Source: Cenococcum geophilum 1.58
Lineage: Eukaryota > Ascomycota > Dothideomycetes > Gloniales > Gloniaceae
DNA: 64,000 bases
NCBI GenBank assembly: GCA_001692895.1
Contig: KV748187.1
Span: 2,286,268 to 2,350,267, forward strand
Direction of reading: 5' to 3'
The notes beneath the pieces are model-generated. The model was not told the origin of the DNA. It worked only from the letters and a program-made list of their open reading frames with translations, and did no database searches. Numbering within the stretch: the stretch's first letter is position 1; every line of letters starts with the position of its first letter. This document shows, in pieces, positions 1-13,008 of the stretch. The translations under genes and the position numbers were made by a program.

Positions 1-443
1 CTAATAATAAAACCGAACTAACCCTTTACTAAATTCTAGACTTAATTCCTATACCTTATAGGAGAAGGCTAGGTTCCCCTTAAGAACTACCGATTAAACC
101 TATATAATAAGCTAACAATTTAGCTATAAGAGAAGGCTGCTATAACCTTAAATAACTTACTAACTTATAATAGACTTATAACTTATTACTTATTATTAAA
201 TTTAGAACAAAAGCAAATTAACGCCTACCCTAATTAGTAGAAGCAACCCTATAGCGATTAAAGTTTATTAGCTATACCTATAGGAACTAAAGTAGGAAGA
301 TAAGCTACGACCGCTTTTACACTAAAAGCGGTTATAACTATATATTAGCGAGCCTTACCTAACTAGCTACGTACCACGCTATTAACTAATACTTATCATA
401 ATACTCTAATTAACCCTGCCTTAGCTACGTGCTATAACTATAA
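1..443 (+). mobile_element. Gypsy-type retrotransposon relic, gag part (left fragment)
   Basis: Frame 1 on the plus strand reads as a gag-like protein broken only by TAA/TAG codons, as RIP produces from CAA, CAG and TGG. It ends at 430-443 inside a zinc knuckle. The knuckle continues in frame at 6442, beyond the inserted Copia element: joined across the 5-bp duplication it has the CX2CX4HX4C spacing with two RIP-type changes (Cys to Tyr, His to Tyr). The two fragments are therefore one element split by the insertion. The left end lies outside the window. Confidence 0.75.
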
Positions 444-637
444 TATTAGAAACATAGGGCAAATCACCAATACTACTTAAGTAGATACAGTGATGGAAAA
501 GGTTGTTATTCTAGATAGGGGAGGGTAAGGAATTTAAGGTTCCTCACCACGCTAGTGCCGCAACGGCACGTGACGGCAAGTTACCTCACGTAATAGTAAT
601 ATGCCGCACGTAAGGGCAAATTGCCTTATTCCCGACA
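444..637 (-). repeat. 3' LTR of Copia A copy 1
   Basis: 194 bp. In plus orientation it starts TATTAGAAAC (RIP form of TGTTAGAAA) and ends ATTCCCGACA. It matches 6248-6441 along its whole length; the differences I see are transitions of the RIP type. The part at 555-637 stays GC-rich and holds the palindromic GGCAA/TTGCC units described in the findings. Confidence 0.88.
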
Positions 638-3600
638 CTAGCAACTCTTCTTTTTATAGTTACTATCTATATATAAATAGACAGTATATAATAATACAAC
701 CATAGGCAAACTATAGCAGAATTTAATAGGTAATACGCCTTATTTTACCAACCTAGACTTCTACCAACTAATTACAATTTTCTATCCCCGGGATAGAAAA
801 TCGCTATTAGCTCGCTTACCACTAGCGCCTTAGCGGCCCTTACCGCATCTTCTACTCCCTCTTAACCTAACCTTTAACTCGTATATATAGAGTATTTATA
901 TTAACAAACGTCTCTAATGCCTTATTTAGGTTTACCTTTATTATTATATTTACCGGGTTATCTTAGCTATTAATCTATTAAATTTTAAAGAGTTTTTAAC
1001 GCTTATAAGATTGCTATAGTACTATAATATTAATTATAAGGCGCTTCTCCTTTATAGTACTAAGCTTAACTAAACACTTATAGAGGGAATATAAGTCGGT
1101 ATATACAATCGTAGGGATAATAGGGAGTTTAAGTTAATCTATAATTATCTTTAAGGTAATTCTAATTGCAATTATTATATTAACTCCGCTAACTATTTTA
1201 TATATCTCTAACGCTAGAACGCTTTAAGTAATATATTTACTCTTAGTTAAGCTCTAATAGATAAAATTACCGTAGATTATAAAGTTACTCTCTCTAGTAG
1301 ATTTATTTGTGATAATAATTTTATATTCTAGCTAGGAGCTAAAATCTTTATTATTTATAAACAATCTATTAACAAATATAAAAAGCTTAGCGGTAGGAAG
1401 GTTAATAGGTATATAGAGCAATCCTCAATTAAAATGGCTCCTTTACTAGAAAAGACGCTTATTTAGGGCAAGAATATCCTCCTTAGTTAGTTCTTAGTAT
1501 TAAGCAGTAATAAAGAGATTAAAGGAAGCTTCGGGTTAATAGATAAAAGCCATATAAGCTTCACAAGCGCGTTACTCTATATATCCTTACTTTAGAGAAT
1601 TAATATTAATAACGTTAATCTTCTTGCCTTAACCTTTCTGGCGTAGGGCAATAGAATTCTTATTTAGGGAAATAATACATCTATTAAAGAGTAATGGTAT
1701 TATTAAATTAAGTCTTTTCTTTAGCTTTGCTATAAGATTTGCCTTTACTAGCTTATCTTCTTTAAGAGCTAAGAATTGGTCATCTTCTAAGATAATTATA
1801 TTATCTGTTTATATACCAACAATTCTAAATAGAGTTCCTATAGCTATAATAAGGAAGCAGGGATTAAATATAGAAGTAGTTATTAAAAGCTTCTCTTTAT
1901 AGTGCTTACTATAAATAGCCTACTAATAAGTTCCTGCCTCTATAATTCTATATAGTGGCTTAAGTATAACTATAATTATATCTTTAGGATATTAGTGGCA
2001 AATTTGCTCTAGAAGGTATACTAGTATTAAGCGCTAAAGGCGTGTCTCTAATTAGGTATAGGCCTAGGTAATACCTTATAAATAAACCGCCATTCTATTC
2101 TTTATTAAGGAGGGAGCTAGCGTAATAATAACTTGCTAACTAGCTTATTAAATTATAAGGAATTACGTAAGAATTACTTCCTTACCGTTATTATTATAAC
2201 CTTAAATAACTAGCCTTAACTTCTTAAATAGGGTATTAATAGCTTTACCTTTAATCTTGTTAACTATTCTTAACCTAAATATACGAACCCTATTAAACTT
2301 AGTAGGGTTATACTTCTTAAACTTAAAAACTCCTCTTATAATAAGACCGTCAATCTCCTACTTATTAGATACTTAGAAAGGAGCTTCTAAAGTTATAATA
2401 CGGCCTTCCTTTTAGAGCTATTTTGCAAGCTTAAAGTTAGCCTTCTCTTTAGCTATTATAAAGGCCATTAATAGCTTAACTCTATTCTTAATAGTGGTAA
2501 CAAGTTACTTTTTAAAATTAATAAGGTATTAGCAGTTTTATAATCCTTTTAGGCAACCTCTACCGCGTTATAGTTGTGATATATTTACTACAGTTATATT
2601 AGGGTCGTAATCGCCTTTTAGGGCATATTAATTATAGTTCTCCTCTAGGGTATCTCCTAGGGTATCTTCTAGGGTATCCTATAAAGGCTTAGAACTATTA
2701 TCTTTATAGTAAGGCTTAATAACAGTTAAATAGAATTAAGTAGGTCTATAGGGCATTTAAAGAGTATAAGTCTAACTATTAATTATAATAAGTTTATATA
2801 GGCCTAACTATCCTCCCTTTTTACGCTATACGCGTACCTTAGATTAGAGTGGCAAATTAAGCGTAGTTAAGGTGTTTAGGCTATTTTTTATTCCTAGTAC
2901 GTTATTAACCTAACGTATAGCGTAGAGATGTTACACCTCCTTTATTACCTTATAAATCGCCTCAGCTTATTATATAATAAAGGGAGATAGTAGAGAATTA
3001 TTAGTTATTTAAGAGTAGGCGCTAAAGACTAGTAACGTAGGTACGAGCCTATCTAGGCTAGCGGTATTATTAACAGCCTTAACAGCCATCTATAGGATAA
3101 GCTCTTTACTAGCACCCTCTAGTTCTAAAGAAATAATCTTATATACGCGGCGTAATAGCATATAGTATCGTTCTACCTTTTTAATACTATTATATGCCTT
3201 AACGGGGACTTCCTTAACCTTAATTGTTATTACCTTTACCTATTATTAAAACTCTGTAGATAAAAAGTTCTTTTCCATATTATAAATAATTTAATTAGGG
3301 GGTCCTAGGTAGATATTAATCTAATATAATTAAAGAGTATCCTATACGTTCCTAGCTAATATATCTTTTAAAAAGCGTACGGCTTAGAAAGAGGTTAAGA
3401 AGTTAATAACTTAAAGTACTAGCTTACCGCTAAGATATATAACATCCATAATAATATAAAAGTTAAAGTTATAGTTATTTTTAAGGGTAAACTTAAATCG
3501 GCTAGGGGACTTCTAGTTTATTTAGCAGTAATAGTAGTACTTTATAAGATGTTTAATCGCCTTAACCTTAACTTTATAACCTACTTATTAAAGAACCCTA

Positions 3601-6247
3601 AATAGTTAGTAAACAGATAGGTGGCTAAAACGATAATATAGTTAATGTAGCTCTAACTTAGTTAAGTAACTCTAAGCAACGCTCCTTTTTAGCTATTAAA
3701 GGAGTAATTAAGGGTAACCCTACTTGCGTATAACGGGCACCCAATTATCTCCCTAAATAAGCATATTCTTAAGGTTGTTAAGCTTAACGCCTAATTTATC
3801 TATATCTTAGATATAGAATAGGAATAGGGTATTTATAGGAATAATATAGAAAGTAATATATCCTAACAGGGTTTAGACCTTAATTATACTAAAAGAAATT
3901 ATAGTACCCTTACTAAAGTAAATTATATATTAGCCTGCCGTTAATTAATTAATCTAAACAGAACTATTAAGCTGCTAAAGAGCTTGGACTTAAGGTTCTC
4001 CTATTATAGATACTCCTACGGCTCTAGTATCTAGTATAATACCATAAAAGATATTTACTAAGTATCTATTATTAAAGGAGAACGCGGAACTTTTCTTTAG
4101 CTTATTAAAGATATCTAACCTTATAACAGAATAGAGCGTAAATTAGTTATTAAGGATAGCAACGGTTTATATACCATTTACCTTACTATACTCGGTAAAG
4201 TATTAGTTAGGAGAGTAGTCCTTAATTTCTATATCTATAAGGAGCTATTTAGCCTCGTTAATCTTACCCTTAAGATCTTCTTCGCCTTTATATTAAACTA
4301 GGAAGCTTTAAAAGTAGGCTATAATAACTTCTTAGTTTCTAACGTTTTATATACTTTAGCAAAACTTATTATATACCTCCTTTTGTCTATTAAGGGGGTA
4401 TTTAGTTAACTAGTAATTTAGCTTCTTACAAACATAATATTTCTTTTGCTAATTATTACAAAATAAACCTCTATAAGGACCTCCACAATTACTTTATAGT
4501 TAATGTTAATTGTACCCTCTACTATATCCCCTACTACAACTACCATATATTTAATTAATCTAGTTATAATTATATTAGTTAGCTAGGTTAATTAAAGTAG
4601 GTTAGAGTTAGGCGTTAAATTACTATACTTTTTAAAAGCATAGGGCGGTACTAATAGAGGATCTTAATTAAGTATATACTCCTTTATAAGTACTTATAGG
4701 GTTAAAGAAAGTAAGGTTATATTCTTTAACACCTTAGTATACGCTAATAACTTAATTATATAGGCTAAAGTCCTTTTAATATAATTTGGATAAACTACGC
4801 TAAATTATTTAGAGTTAATTAAAGAGCTTTTAAAGACAATCGAGTTAAAAGGTACCTAGGTTTATAGCAATAATTCTTAAAAAGGTAGTCTCTCTCCACT
4901 CTAACATATACTGCTGCTTATTCTCCTTTATTTTAAAGTGGCATCTTATTTTATATATCATTTAGTTAAAATTATATCCTTTTCCTACCAAATAATTATA
5001 ATAGAAGGTACTAGCTCGGCCCTTAAGTATAACTAAATAAGTAATATAGTATTAATTAGGTTCTAGTCTAACCTTCTAGTAATAGTTATAAAAGATATGT
5101 AACTTTAAATTAAGGATATTATATAGTTCTCTGCTAAACTTCTTCTCCTATTCTAAATAGAGCTTTATAAGCTCTATAAGCATTTTTAAGGTACCTCTAA
5201 TTAGTATTTAGCTATATTATATTATAGGCTATAATAGTAACGTAGATCTAGTTAGCGGAGTTTAAAGGTTATTAGACCGTAAAGTAAGGGGATCTTACGC
5301 TTATCAGGGGTTATTAATTAAGGCTATAGGTTAAGCTAGTTAATATAGGGGAGTTAAAGATAGAGGTGGAGGCGATAGATATAGAATGTTAGAACTTGTG
5401 CCTAGAGTAATAGAGTTAAAACGCGTCTCTAGTAGTATATTACTTAGGTTTTATTATAATTTAAGCTTCTTTATAGTGCGTAGTTAGTGCTTAATCTCTT
5501 ATAAAGTCTATTTATACTCTTCCTTTATATTAATAACGTATTTCTAAATATTGTCCTTAATACTACCCCCATTTATAGGGATAAATACTCTATACTCCTA
5601 AAGGAAGTTACGGAAGTCCTATATAATATCTTTATTTATAAGAACCTATATTTCCTTTATCCATTTAATAAAATCCTCCTTTATATAATACTATAGCGCG
5701 GTATTATTATATTTGCTATCTTTATAGTATTCTATACAGTATACTAAGAATCTATTTAGGTCCTATTACTTAACGGTTATAAAGTTAGTTATAGCTCTAT
5801 CCCATATCTCCGGGTTAATATCTTTCTTATACTTCTTCGGATAAGTTAACGCTATAGTAGGTAGAATTAACGAGGTGTCGTACGTTAAAGGTAGGTAGGA
5901 TTTTCGGTTTTATAGGATCTCGTAGGTTTACTATCCAAAGGTAGGTAATTTAAGATATTATTTAACGCGTTTCGGACGTTAACTTAGGACCTTAGGTTTA
6001 GTAATATTTCTAACCTAAAGTACTTAACCAAATCTTTATAAACGTAATTGTTTTATATAATAGACGCAACTTAGTATCTCCTAGTACTTAGTAACACTTC
6101 TATTACTAGTTTTCCGTAAGTCTAAGGTAGTATAGTATTACCGGGATCCATTCTATATAAGCGTATATAGCACCCCTATATAAGACTATCTCTTCTATTA
6201 ATAACCTAGCTGCTCTATAGTTAACTGTATATTTAACTACTAATTAG

Positions 6248-6441
6248 TGTTAGAAATACAGAGCAAATTATTAATACTACTTGAGTAGATATAGTAATAG
6301 AAAAGGTTATTATTCTAGATAGGGGAGGGTAAGGAATTTAAGGTTCCTTACTACGCTAGTGCCGCGACGGCACGTGACGGCAAGTTGCCTTACGTGACGG
6401 CAATATGCCGCACGTAAGGGCAAATTGCCTTATTCCCGACA
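6248..6441 (-). repeat. 5' LTR of Copia A copy 1
   Basis: 194 bp from TGTTAGAAAT to ATTCCCGACA, so the canonical TG...CA ends are intact. It pairs with the LTR at 444-637. The internal region starts immediately to the left (minus orientation) with CTAATTAGTAG; the same internal start follows the plus-strand LTR at 50815-51022. Confidence 0.88.
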
Positions 6442-7190
6442 TATAATAAGGAAGGTTACTTTACCTTATCTTGCCTAAAGCTAAAGGATATAGGCGATAT
6501 TAAAGAGATAGAGGAAAGAGAAACGTCTAATAAGTTAGGAAAAGAAGAACCCTAGGGAAAAACTCCCCCTTAGAGTACCCTATTAATCTTAAAGAGATTA
6601 ATTTTAGTTGGTTAATAGATAGAAAGCATTTTATAGTTCTATATATAGTATCTTAAAATAGATATAAAGTTAATATAACTGCCCTAATTAACACTAGAGC
6701 AAATGGCTTCGCCTTTATAAATACTGCTTATGCGAATAATATTGCTAAGTTTCTAAATATAGAAGCTATTTAACTAGAGAAGCCTATTTAGGTAAAAGGC
6801 TATAATGGCTAAGCTAGTTAGCCAGTTAACCACGTCTTAAAGTTATATATTACTCTTAACAGATAACGCTAATATAGTATCCCTTTTTATATCCTAGACC
6901 TAGGGTCCTATAATATAATCCTTAGATAAAAATAGATGCCCTATTTTAATATTTGGCTAAATATATAATAAAAATAGTTTATCTAGCCGGAGGATAGACC
7001 GAAGTTGCCCTCTTTTATTAAGGAAATCTAAACTAACCACAAGACACTAGCCGCAAGGGCTAACTCTACCTACTAGTAGGATATCCGGGCCCGTAACCTA
7101 GCCTTTACTTAAAAAGACGCCCGCCATAAAGCTAGAAAGAACTCTATACTAATAAAGATACTCTCCTAAAGCGCTATATTTAAAGAAAAC
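6442..7190 (+). mobile_element. Gypsy-type relic, zinc knuckle to aspartic protease (right fragment)
   Basis: Continuation of the fragment at 1-443. The same plus-strand frame resumes at 6442 with the end of the zinc knuckle. It runs on to a retropepsin-like block around 6690-6720 (ALINTRANGFAFI, family form ALIDTGANG.AF.D; the G-to-R and D-to-N changes are of RIP type). Downstream text resembles the protease-to-RT linker of fungal Gypsy elements. The RIP signature fades around 7190, where the sequence becomes normal GC. No RT domain follows, so the element is 3'-truncated there. Confidence 0.72.
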
Positions 7191-7254
7191 TGTAACCGGC
7201 TACCAGCACACCGCCAGAGTACCACACTGACTCGACTGCATATCAAACTGTCTC

Positions 7255-7330
7255 CATTTCGGTCACCTACCTCTTCACTCGCTCACCGACTTAGTCACTG
7301 ACTCGGTCACTGACTCGGTCAATTACCCCT
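7255..7330. repeat. Short tandem repeat at the transposon/gene boundary
   Basis: About three degenerate copies of a 12-bp unit (ACTCGGTCACTG) lie just right of the Gypsy relic, inside the truncated downstream end of the HET-type gene. Confidence 0.5.
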
Positions 7331-7398
7331 TATTGTCTGCACCTTTCTCATGTATATATACCACTTGATTTCCATAGATTTACAATTAAGTCGCTTAT

Positions 7399-8608
7399 TT
7401 AATTCTTCCACACTGCAAAGCTTACAGTTATGAGCCCGGATCGGTCATTCGATCGGCTAACTGACAAGCATGTGTCGTGATTCTCATTCCGGCAGTGTCC
7501 AAGCCATTCAGTCATTGTTTCCCAGTTGAGTAGCGGATGGATAAGTTTTGATGGCTCGAAACGTCGTAGCCTAGGTTTCAGTGTTTGCTGTACTCCTTCG
7601 TGGTCAGTATCCGTGGATGAACACCCCAAAGCCTGTGTATCCCCATCGCCTTGGGAGTGTATATGATGTCCGTGCATCCCATCACTACTGTGGGTGCCTT
7701 CCATATCACACTCGTAATTCTTTACTTGCGTTTGCCCCGGAGCCATGTGAGAAATATGAATAGACCGCTGTTCGCAATCTAGAGTCTTCAACGATCAGTT
7801 TAAGGAGCCGTAACACGCATTGAAATATGGTTAAGGAATAAAAGAAATTGAAGCCACGAACTTGAATATGTTCTATTTTGTTACATGAGCGTACAACTGG
7901 CAATTGCAGCTCCATATCTTGAAAAAGAACGTCAAGAATGATCCTTGCATCGCCTATACGGTCATGTATCCGACCGGGTTGAGGAGTTGAGGATACAATT
8001 TCCAATAAGAAATGCCGCTCGAGATGATCAATGATGTGAGCAGCCTGGATGAAATACCCTATGTTAAGTTTTTCAGGCTCAAGCAGACCAAGATATTTCA
8101 ATTGCCGCAATCCGGCCGTGGAGACTAAATTGCATAGCGTACAAGCTTCTCGTTGCTCCATCATTTTGCCATGTGAATTAAGATATATAAATTCCCAGTC
8201 TGAATTGCATAATAGGAGGTGTCTTAGACGCAAGTGACGGCATGCAGCACATAGCTTACACTCGGTCGAATCAAACGAAACACACGCATGGCACTCTTTG
8301 TGGAAGTGGTGTTCGTGCTGAGTTAGAGTGATGCTCGGGTCGGTATAGGATTCTATCATAGCCTTGTATCGACGCGGCTCTTCGTTGTACCCGCAATAAG
8401 GCAAAGGTAGCATTGGATGAATAAGCGAGTCTTCATAATGCTGCCTTCGTTCTGACTCTCTGTATTGTTGGCCCCTCCATGATGGTCTTCCGGTGGTCGG
8501 TTTACGCTTTGCCGTAATTATGCGGTTCAATTCAGAGAGATAGTCTTCACTGATAAACACCGAGTCGGCAGGTGTGACCTTAACCCTTTTCGCAACTCTT
8601 TCGTCCAT
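7399..8608 (-). pseudogene. HET-type (heterokaryon incompatibility-like) gene, truncated before its HET domain
   Basis: The first ATG is at 8608 (TTG precedes it). Proposed exons are 8608-7858 and 7778-7399, joined by a 79-nt intron (GTGGCT...CTCTAG). This gives 376 residues. The N-terminal half has paired cysteines (CKLCAACRHLRLRHLLL, then CTLC about 40 residues on), the pattern that precedes the domain in many fungal HET proteins. Near the C-terminus WLGHCRNENHDTC matches the WL..C...H..C motif found just before the HET domain. Where that domain should follow, a GTAAGC donor-like site appears, a stop comes 11 codons later, and the transposon block begins about 200 bp on. I read this as a gene that lost its HET domain at the transposon boundary. 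Family assignment is by motif only; a short intact protein without the domain is the alternative. Confidence 0.6.
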
Positions 8609-9798
8609 CAATAGGTGGAAGTACGGTAGGAGGATTCACATGCGTTCTTCAGACGCTGTGAAACCCTACTCTTGTGATCATTAGTCTGACTCTACTGACA
8701 GTAGGCCTAGTTTGGGCTTAGGTACTTCTGATATGTAATGTGAGGACCGAAAATATAGGATATCCAGAGCTGAAGAATACCAAAGGTGGAGTGTATTTGC
8801 TGTAGACAGAAGGTACCTGTGGATGGGCTAGCTGTGTTTTAGGCAGCAGGTTTACCTCAGCAAGCTTAGACCATGGAATCAATTAGCGGACATACAAGGG
8901 GGTAACATCACCCCATCTATGTAAGGGATATGCCTCTGCAGATTCTTACCATTATCCTTTAACACTGCGCAGCTTCCGCAGTCTATCCTATGGAAATGTC
9001 AATGTTAATTATAACTATCATATTATAAGGTGATGGAACTACCAAAAGGAGCGATCATGGCGATATCACGCTTTGCTTTTAGTCCGGGCAATCATGCTCG
9101 ACTGTGCTTTCATAGGTGCCCTTTCGTAACCCGTTTGATTGCTTCACGGAGCTTTCAATTCTCAATTAAGGAATGATGTCTGTGTCTGATAAGGGTGTGA
9201 TCCGGTCCAAATCGTCGATATCGTCTTATCCGAGCGGCGTTTCTCCATCTTTGTGCTCTACAGTAAGCCCTTGAAGTCTGGACAAATTGAGCTCGAAATC
9301 ACGGTATATCAACGTTATAAGAGCATCGATTAAATATTAGGAAACAAGGAAAATTTCCCGTCAAAACGACTATGAAGCTAAAAGTATGTAACCCCAGCTT
9401 TAGTCCGCCGGGAAAAGAACCTTGTCCTCAGGCAGGTCTGAAAGTGAGGATCACGACCACCCACAGCACAAAAGTCCCACCCACTGTAAGCAGCGGAGGT
9501 TCCTTAGAATACCACAGGTAGAAGCGTTGATCTTGCGCTCAGTACATGTCTGTCATGTACGACTTGTGATCTACCAACCACAGAGAAATGTGTTGGAGAC
9601 GTTCAGATCTGTTCGAGCCGCGCTGGAGAAGTGTGTACATGGGGAATGAGAAGTAACGAAAGGATAGTAAGGGGATATGTAAGAATGAAGCACTTGGATA
9701 TTGTATATAGTACGCTTCGTTATGCGGATGCCCTGGAACGCCGGGAATGTTGTGAGTAAAGTACACATTATTTACAGTGACATGTCGCATGTAATATA
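8609..9798. other. Intergenic, no gene seen
   Basis: Upstream region of the HET-type gene and downstream region of CYM1. The open frames present (for example 9422-9649) lack recognisable motifs. I see no RNA gene or clear repeat. Confidence 0.5.
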
Positions 9799-12700
9799 TT
9801 AAACCATAGCAAGGGTTGCTCGAGCCATTGGCTCCGGCTCCTGTGGCTCCAGAGTCATCTCCTCGATCTTGTCAACCATACCAAGGTCTCGGATATTCCA
9901 TCCGTCTTGCTTCTTTACCCAGTCCTTTTGCTCGCCTAGGATGGCAAGGTTTCCGTTCGGTGCACCTCGAACAAGGAATTTATCTGCAACTTTCTTTACA
10001 TCATCCGCCGTGACATCGAGCAGGCGTTCTCTCCTAACTTGTAACATATCGTCGTCAATGTTAGAGAGGAACAGTCTCAGCCCCTCCTGGCTGACGCTCT
10101 GTGGAGCATCGTAACCCTGGAAGACGCTCAGCTTGGCTTCTTCTAGATCCTGATCAGTCCAGTTCCGGTCCCGGGCCCAGGCGCCCGCTTCGCTTACGAT
10201 TTTCATAGTGTTCTGGGGGTTAGGATCACGGTAGCTGTAGAAACCGAAGACACCTCCGAGAGGACGGGAGTAGGCCCCACCGCCATATGCACCGCCCTTC
10301 TCACGGATTTCGTGATGGAGGTACTTGTGAGTTAGGAGTTGTGCCAGAATCTCCAACGGTGCGCCGGAAGGATCTACATAAGGTACCGTTGGAATGGCCA
10401 GTCCGGAGTAGTAAACCTGATATGGGAGAGGAAAAAACGCTTTAGAATTCCGCGGGTATCTTGTTGGTGATGTCCTGGAAGGAATGCTTCCATTACCGGC
10501 CGGTAGCCCAGTTAGGAAACGTTGCAAGGCCTCCTGATTAGCATTGGAGCTCTCATTTCCACAATTGAGCGCGACGCGCATCGTCTTGCTATTTGAAATC
10601 GCAAAAGATTGTATGGTCTTCAACTTCCGAATTATGTCGTTCAAGGGTTCAGAAAGGGGGCGTGACGCGAGGCTTGTGGTAAGTTTAACTTGAGTTAATC
10701 CACCTGTCTGCTCCTGCAGCCGCCCAACTGGTGTCAAACCGGCCTCAGCAAACGTTCGAGCATACAAGTGTCCAGACTCTGCAATGGAATTCACTGCACC
10801 ACTCGCGGAGCTCTGAAGCAGCTCCCGAATTTTCTTTTCAGCTTCCGGGCCATCAAAGTCGGTTTCCATGATAATTATTCGCAAAAGATCATACATCGCA
10901 GGAACATTGCGATCCAGTGCGTAGCCGGTAAAGGATAAGCCTTCTCTATATGAATCCAAAGAGTGTGGTGATGGAGACGAGTAGTATGCAACAGAAATCC
11001 CGCCGGTCTTTAGCTTGATGAGCTCCTCTAATTGCTCCATGGTCTTGTTCTTAGTACCAAGACGCATAACGGCACTGCTGAACAGGGGAATCATCTCCCG
11101 TAATTCATCCGGTAGGTTCTCGAGACCTTGAATTGCACGGAAGTATGTTAGGCCATTCGTATGCGCTTCTCGCCACTGAACTTTCACCTCTCCCAATGAG
11201 CTATGCCGAACTGCAATCCTCTCTTTCTGGCGTGGTATATCATTGACATGCACACTTGGGAGACAGCTGAGGTTCTGGTCGTTTGCTTTCTCCTGAACCT
11301 CTAGCAGTTCCAGTTCGCGTTTTTCTAGATATTCCTGAGCTTCTTGCTCAGTAGAAAAGCTTTTAGTCGTTTCTAGAATTTTGTCGGCGAGTCGTTTATT
11401 CTCTTCGTCAGCCAGTTCCTGGCTGTAAGTTTCGGAGGGCTCCATTGTGAATGTTAAGGTTTTGTCATTGAGAAGGTACTTGTCCAATAAGCTTTCTAGG
11501 TATCCGCGTTCTGCGCAACGGGATTCGAACGATGAGACTGTTTCTTGCCACGCCAACGCGTCCATTGGGTCAACACCATTGAACCAGCCAGGCTTCAACC
11601 GTTGCATTAGTCCCATTCCAAAGTTCGCAGTCTTGTGCTTTAAGGAAAGTTCAAGCTGATGCAATATGCCGTCGACCTTGATCTTATCAAAGCCGTTTTT
11701 CCTGGCTTCTGAGAGAGTCTTGAAAATAGCTTTTTTGACCTTTGGGACGTCATCCTGCTTGACTGCGTTTAGGCCTACCGAGAAAACACCAATTTTTCCT
11801 GCAGTATCATATCCAGTATTTGGGCTGAAGTCTGCTCCAAGACCAGACTCAACGAGACTTCGATATAAGGGCGATCCGTAGCCGTCTAGTAATAGATTGC
11901 TCAGTATACCCAATGACAAATTCTCGACCACGTCGGACGTGTCGCCCATTAGCCAGGTGGTGGATGTCTTGTGCTGCGTATCCGGTGGAAGTAATGGATC
12001 GACTGGGCCTTTTAGAGTCACATACTTGGGTCCGTCTTCAAGACTAAGTGGCGATTTGATATCGTCATCAGCCTGTATCTGGTCAAATCGATTGAAACGC
12101 TTATTAATATCCTCCAAATGGTCACTCAATGGCATATTCCCATAAGTGAAAAGTTTTGCGTTACTGGGGTGATAGTGGTTGGCGTGGAATTTCCTGAGTT
12201 GCTCCCATGTTAGGTCCGTGATTTTGCGAGGATCACCTCCAGAATTGTTTATAGCGGGAAACAAATGATCCTGAAATCTGATATAGAAAAGATAGCTGGC
12301 ATCAGACATTTGGCCCTTCATCTCATTGTAGACGACACCTTTGAAGACTAGTCTCCTCGCTTCCTCTCCTCCTTCTGCGGCAGCTAGTGGGTTCGCCGGA
12401 CCTATCCTCCATCCTTCTTGTGCGAAATCATTGGCATTCAAAAGAGGATGAAGGGTAGCATCTAGGTACACAGACATGAGGTTTTTGAAATCTTGGGCAT
12501 TTGTGGTGGCGAAAGGGTACGAAGTGTAGTCTGCGGAGGTGAAAGCGTTCATAAAGTTCGAGAGAGACCGGGGAAGCATCTTAAAGAAGGGATCGCGAAC
12601 AGGGTACCTGTGAAGTTGTTAGCATTAACGAATAATAGCGATGGAAAGAGAGAAAAACATTTCACTTCCGCATAATGTGGTATGTTCTAGGATATGAGGT

Positions 12701-13008
12701 ACGCCGGTATCATCTGGAGGGTTAGTCTTAAATCCGATCGAGAAGACATTGTTCGAGTCGTCCCTCGCGATGTGAAGGTAGTCTGCGCCGGTCTTATCAT
12801 GTCGAAGCTGGAAAGCTGTGAGCTCCAGTTCAGGAACCTGCTTTACGCGCTCCAATGTGAAGCCATGAAGCCTCTCTCCGATCTTTGGATAGCCGGCGGG
12901 ATCGGTTACTGCAGCATAGCCTCGACGAAATTGACAAGCCGCGGAATTTCGTAGATACGGCGCAAGAGAGCGGGACGTCCACAGCGATGACCGCGATGAT
13001 CGAAGCAT
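9799..13008 (-). CDS. CYM1: Mitochondrial presequence protease (Cym1/PreP, M16C metallopeptidase)
   Basis: Degrades cleaved targeting presequences and other short peptides in the mitochondrial matrix. Exons 13008-12659 and 12607-9799 are joined by a 51-nt intron (GTTTTT...GCTAAC...CACAG), giving 1052 residues, the usual size for the family. I chose the ATG at 13008 because it starts an Arg/Ser-rich presequence ([15 protein letters not shown]); the frame upstream is open but encodes nothing familiar. The inverted zinc motif HXXEH appears as HILEH, followed by TTLCGSE. Exon 2 opens with [15 protein letters not shown], a conserved block. C-terminal landmarks include [11 protein letters not shown]. 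Oddities: the 5' splice site GTTTTT is weak, and the junction codon is Met where I remember Lys in relatives. Identity is secure; the exact donor is slightly less so. Confidence 0.93.

Larger units (their letters stand above)
444..6441 (-). mobile_element. Complete Copia LTR retrotransposon (family A, copy 1), RIP-degraded
   Basis: This 5998-bp element reads on the minus strand. Both ends carry a 194-bp LTR, and the 5-bp duplication TATAA lies at 439-443 and 6442-6446. The degraded polyprotein shows Ty1/copia hallmarks in order from the right. There is a retropepsin motif near 4025 (DTR/A, from DTGA by a G-to-A change). A reverse-transcriptase block lies near 1925-1960 (KPLYRIIEAG, family KPLYGIxEAG). 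An RNase H block lies near 1180-1420 (FVNRLFINNKD, SVLALEIYK). Stops are dense and almost all TAA/TAG. No long open frame survives, so it cannot make its own proteins. Confidence 0.9.
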
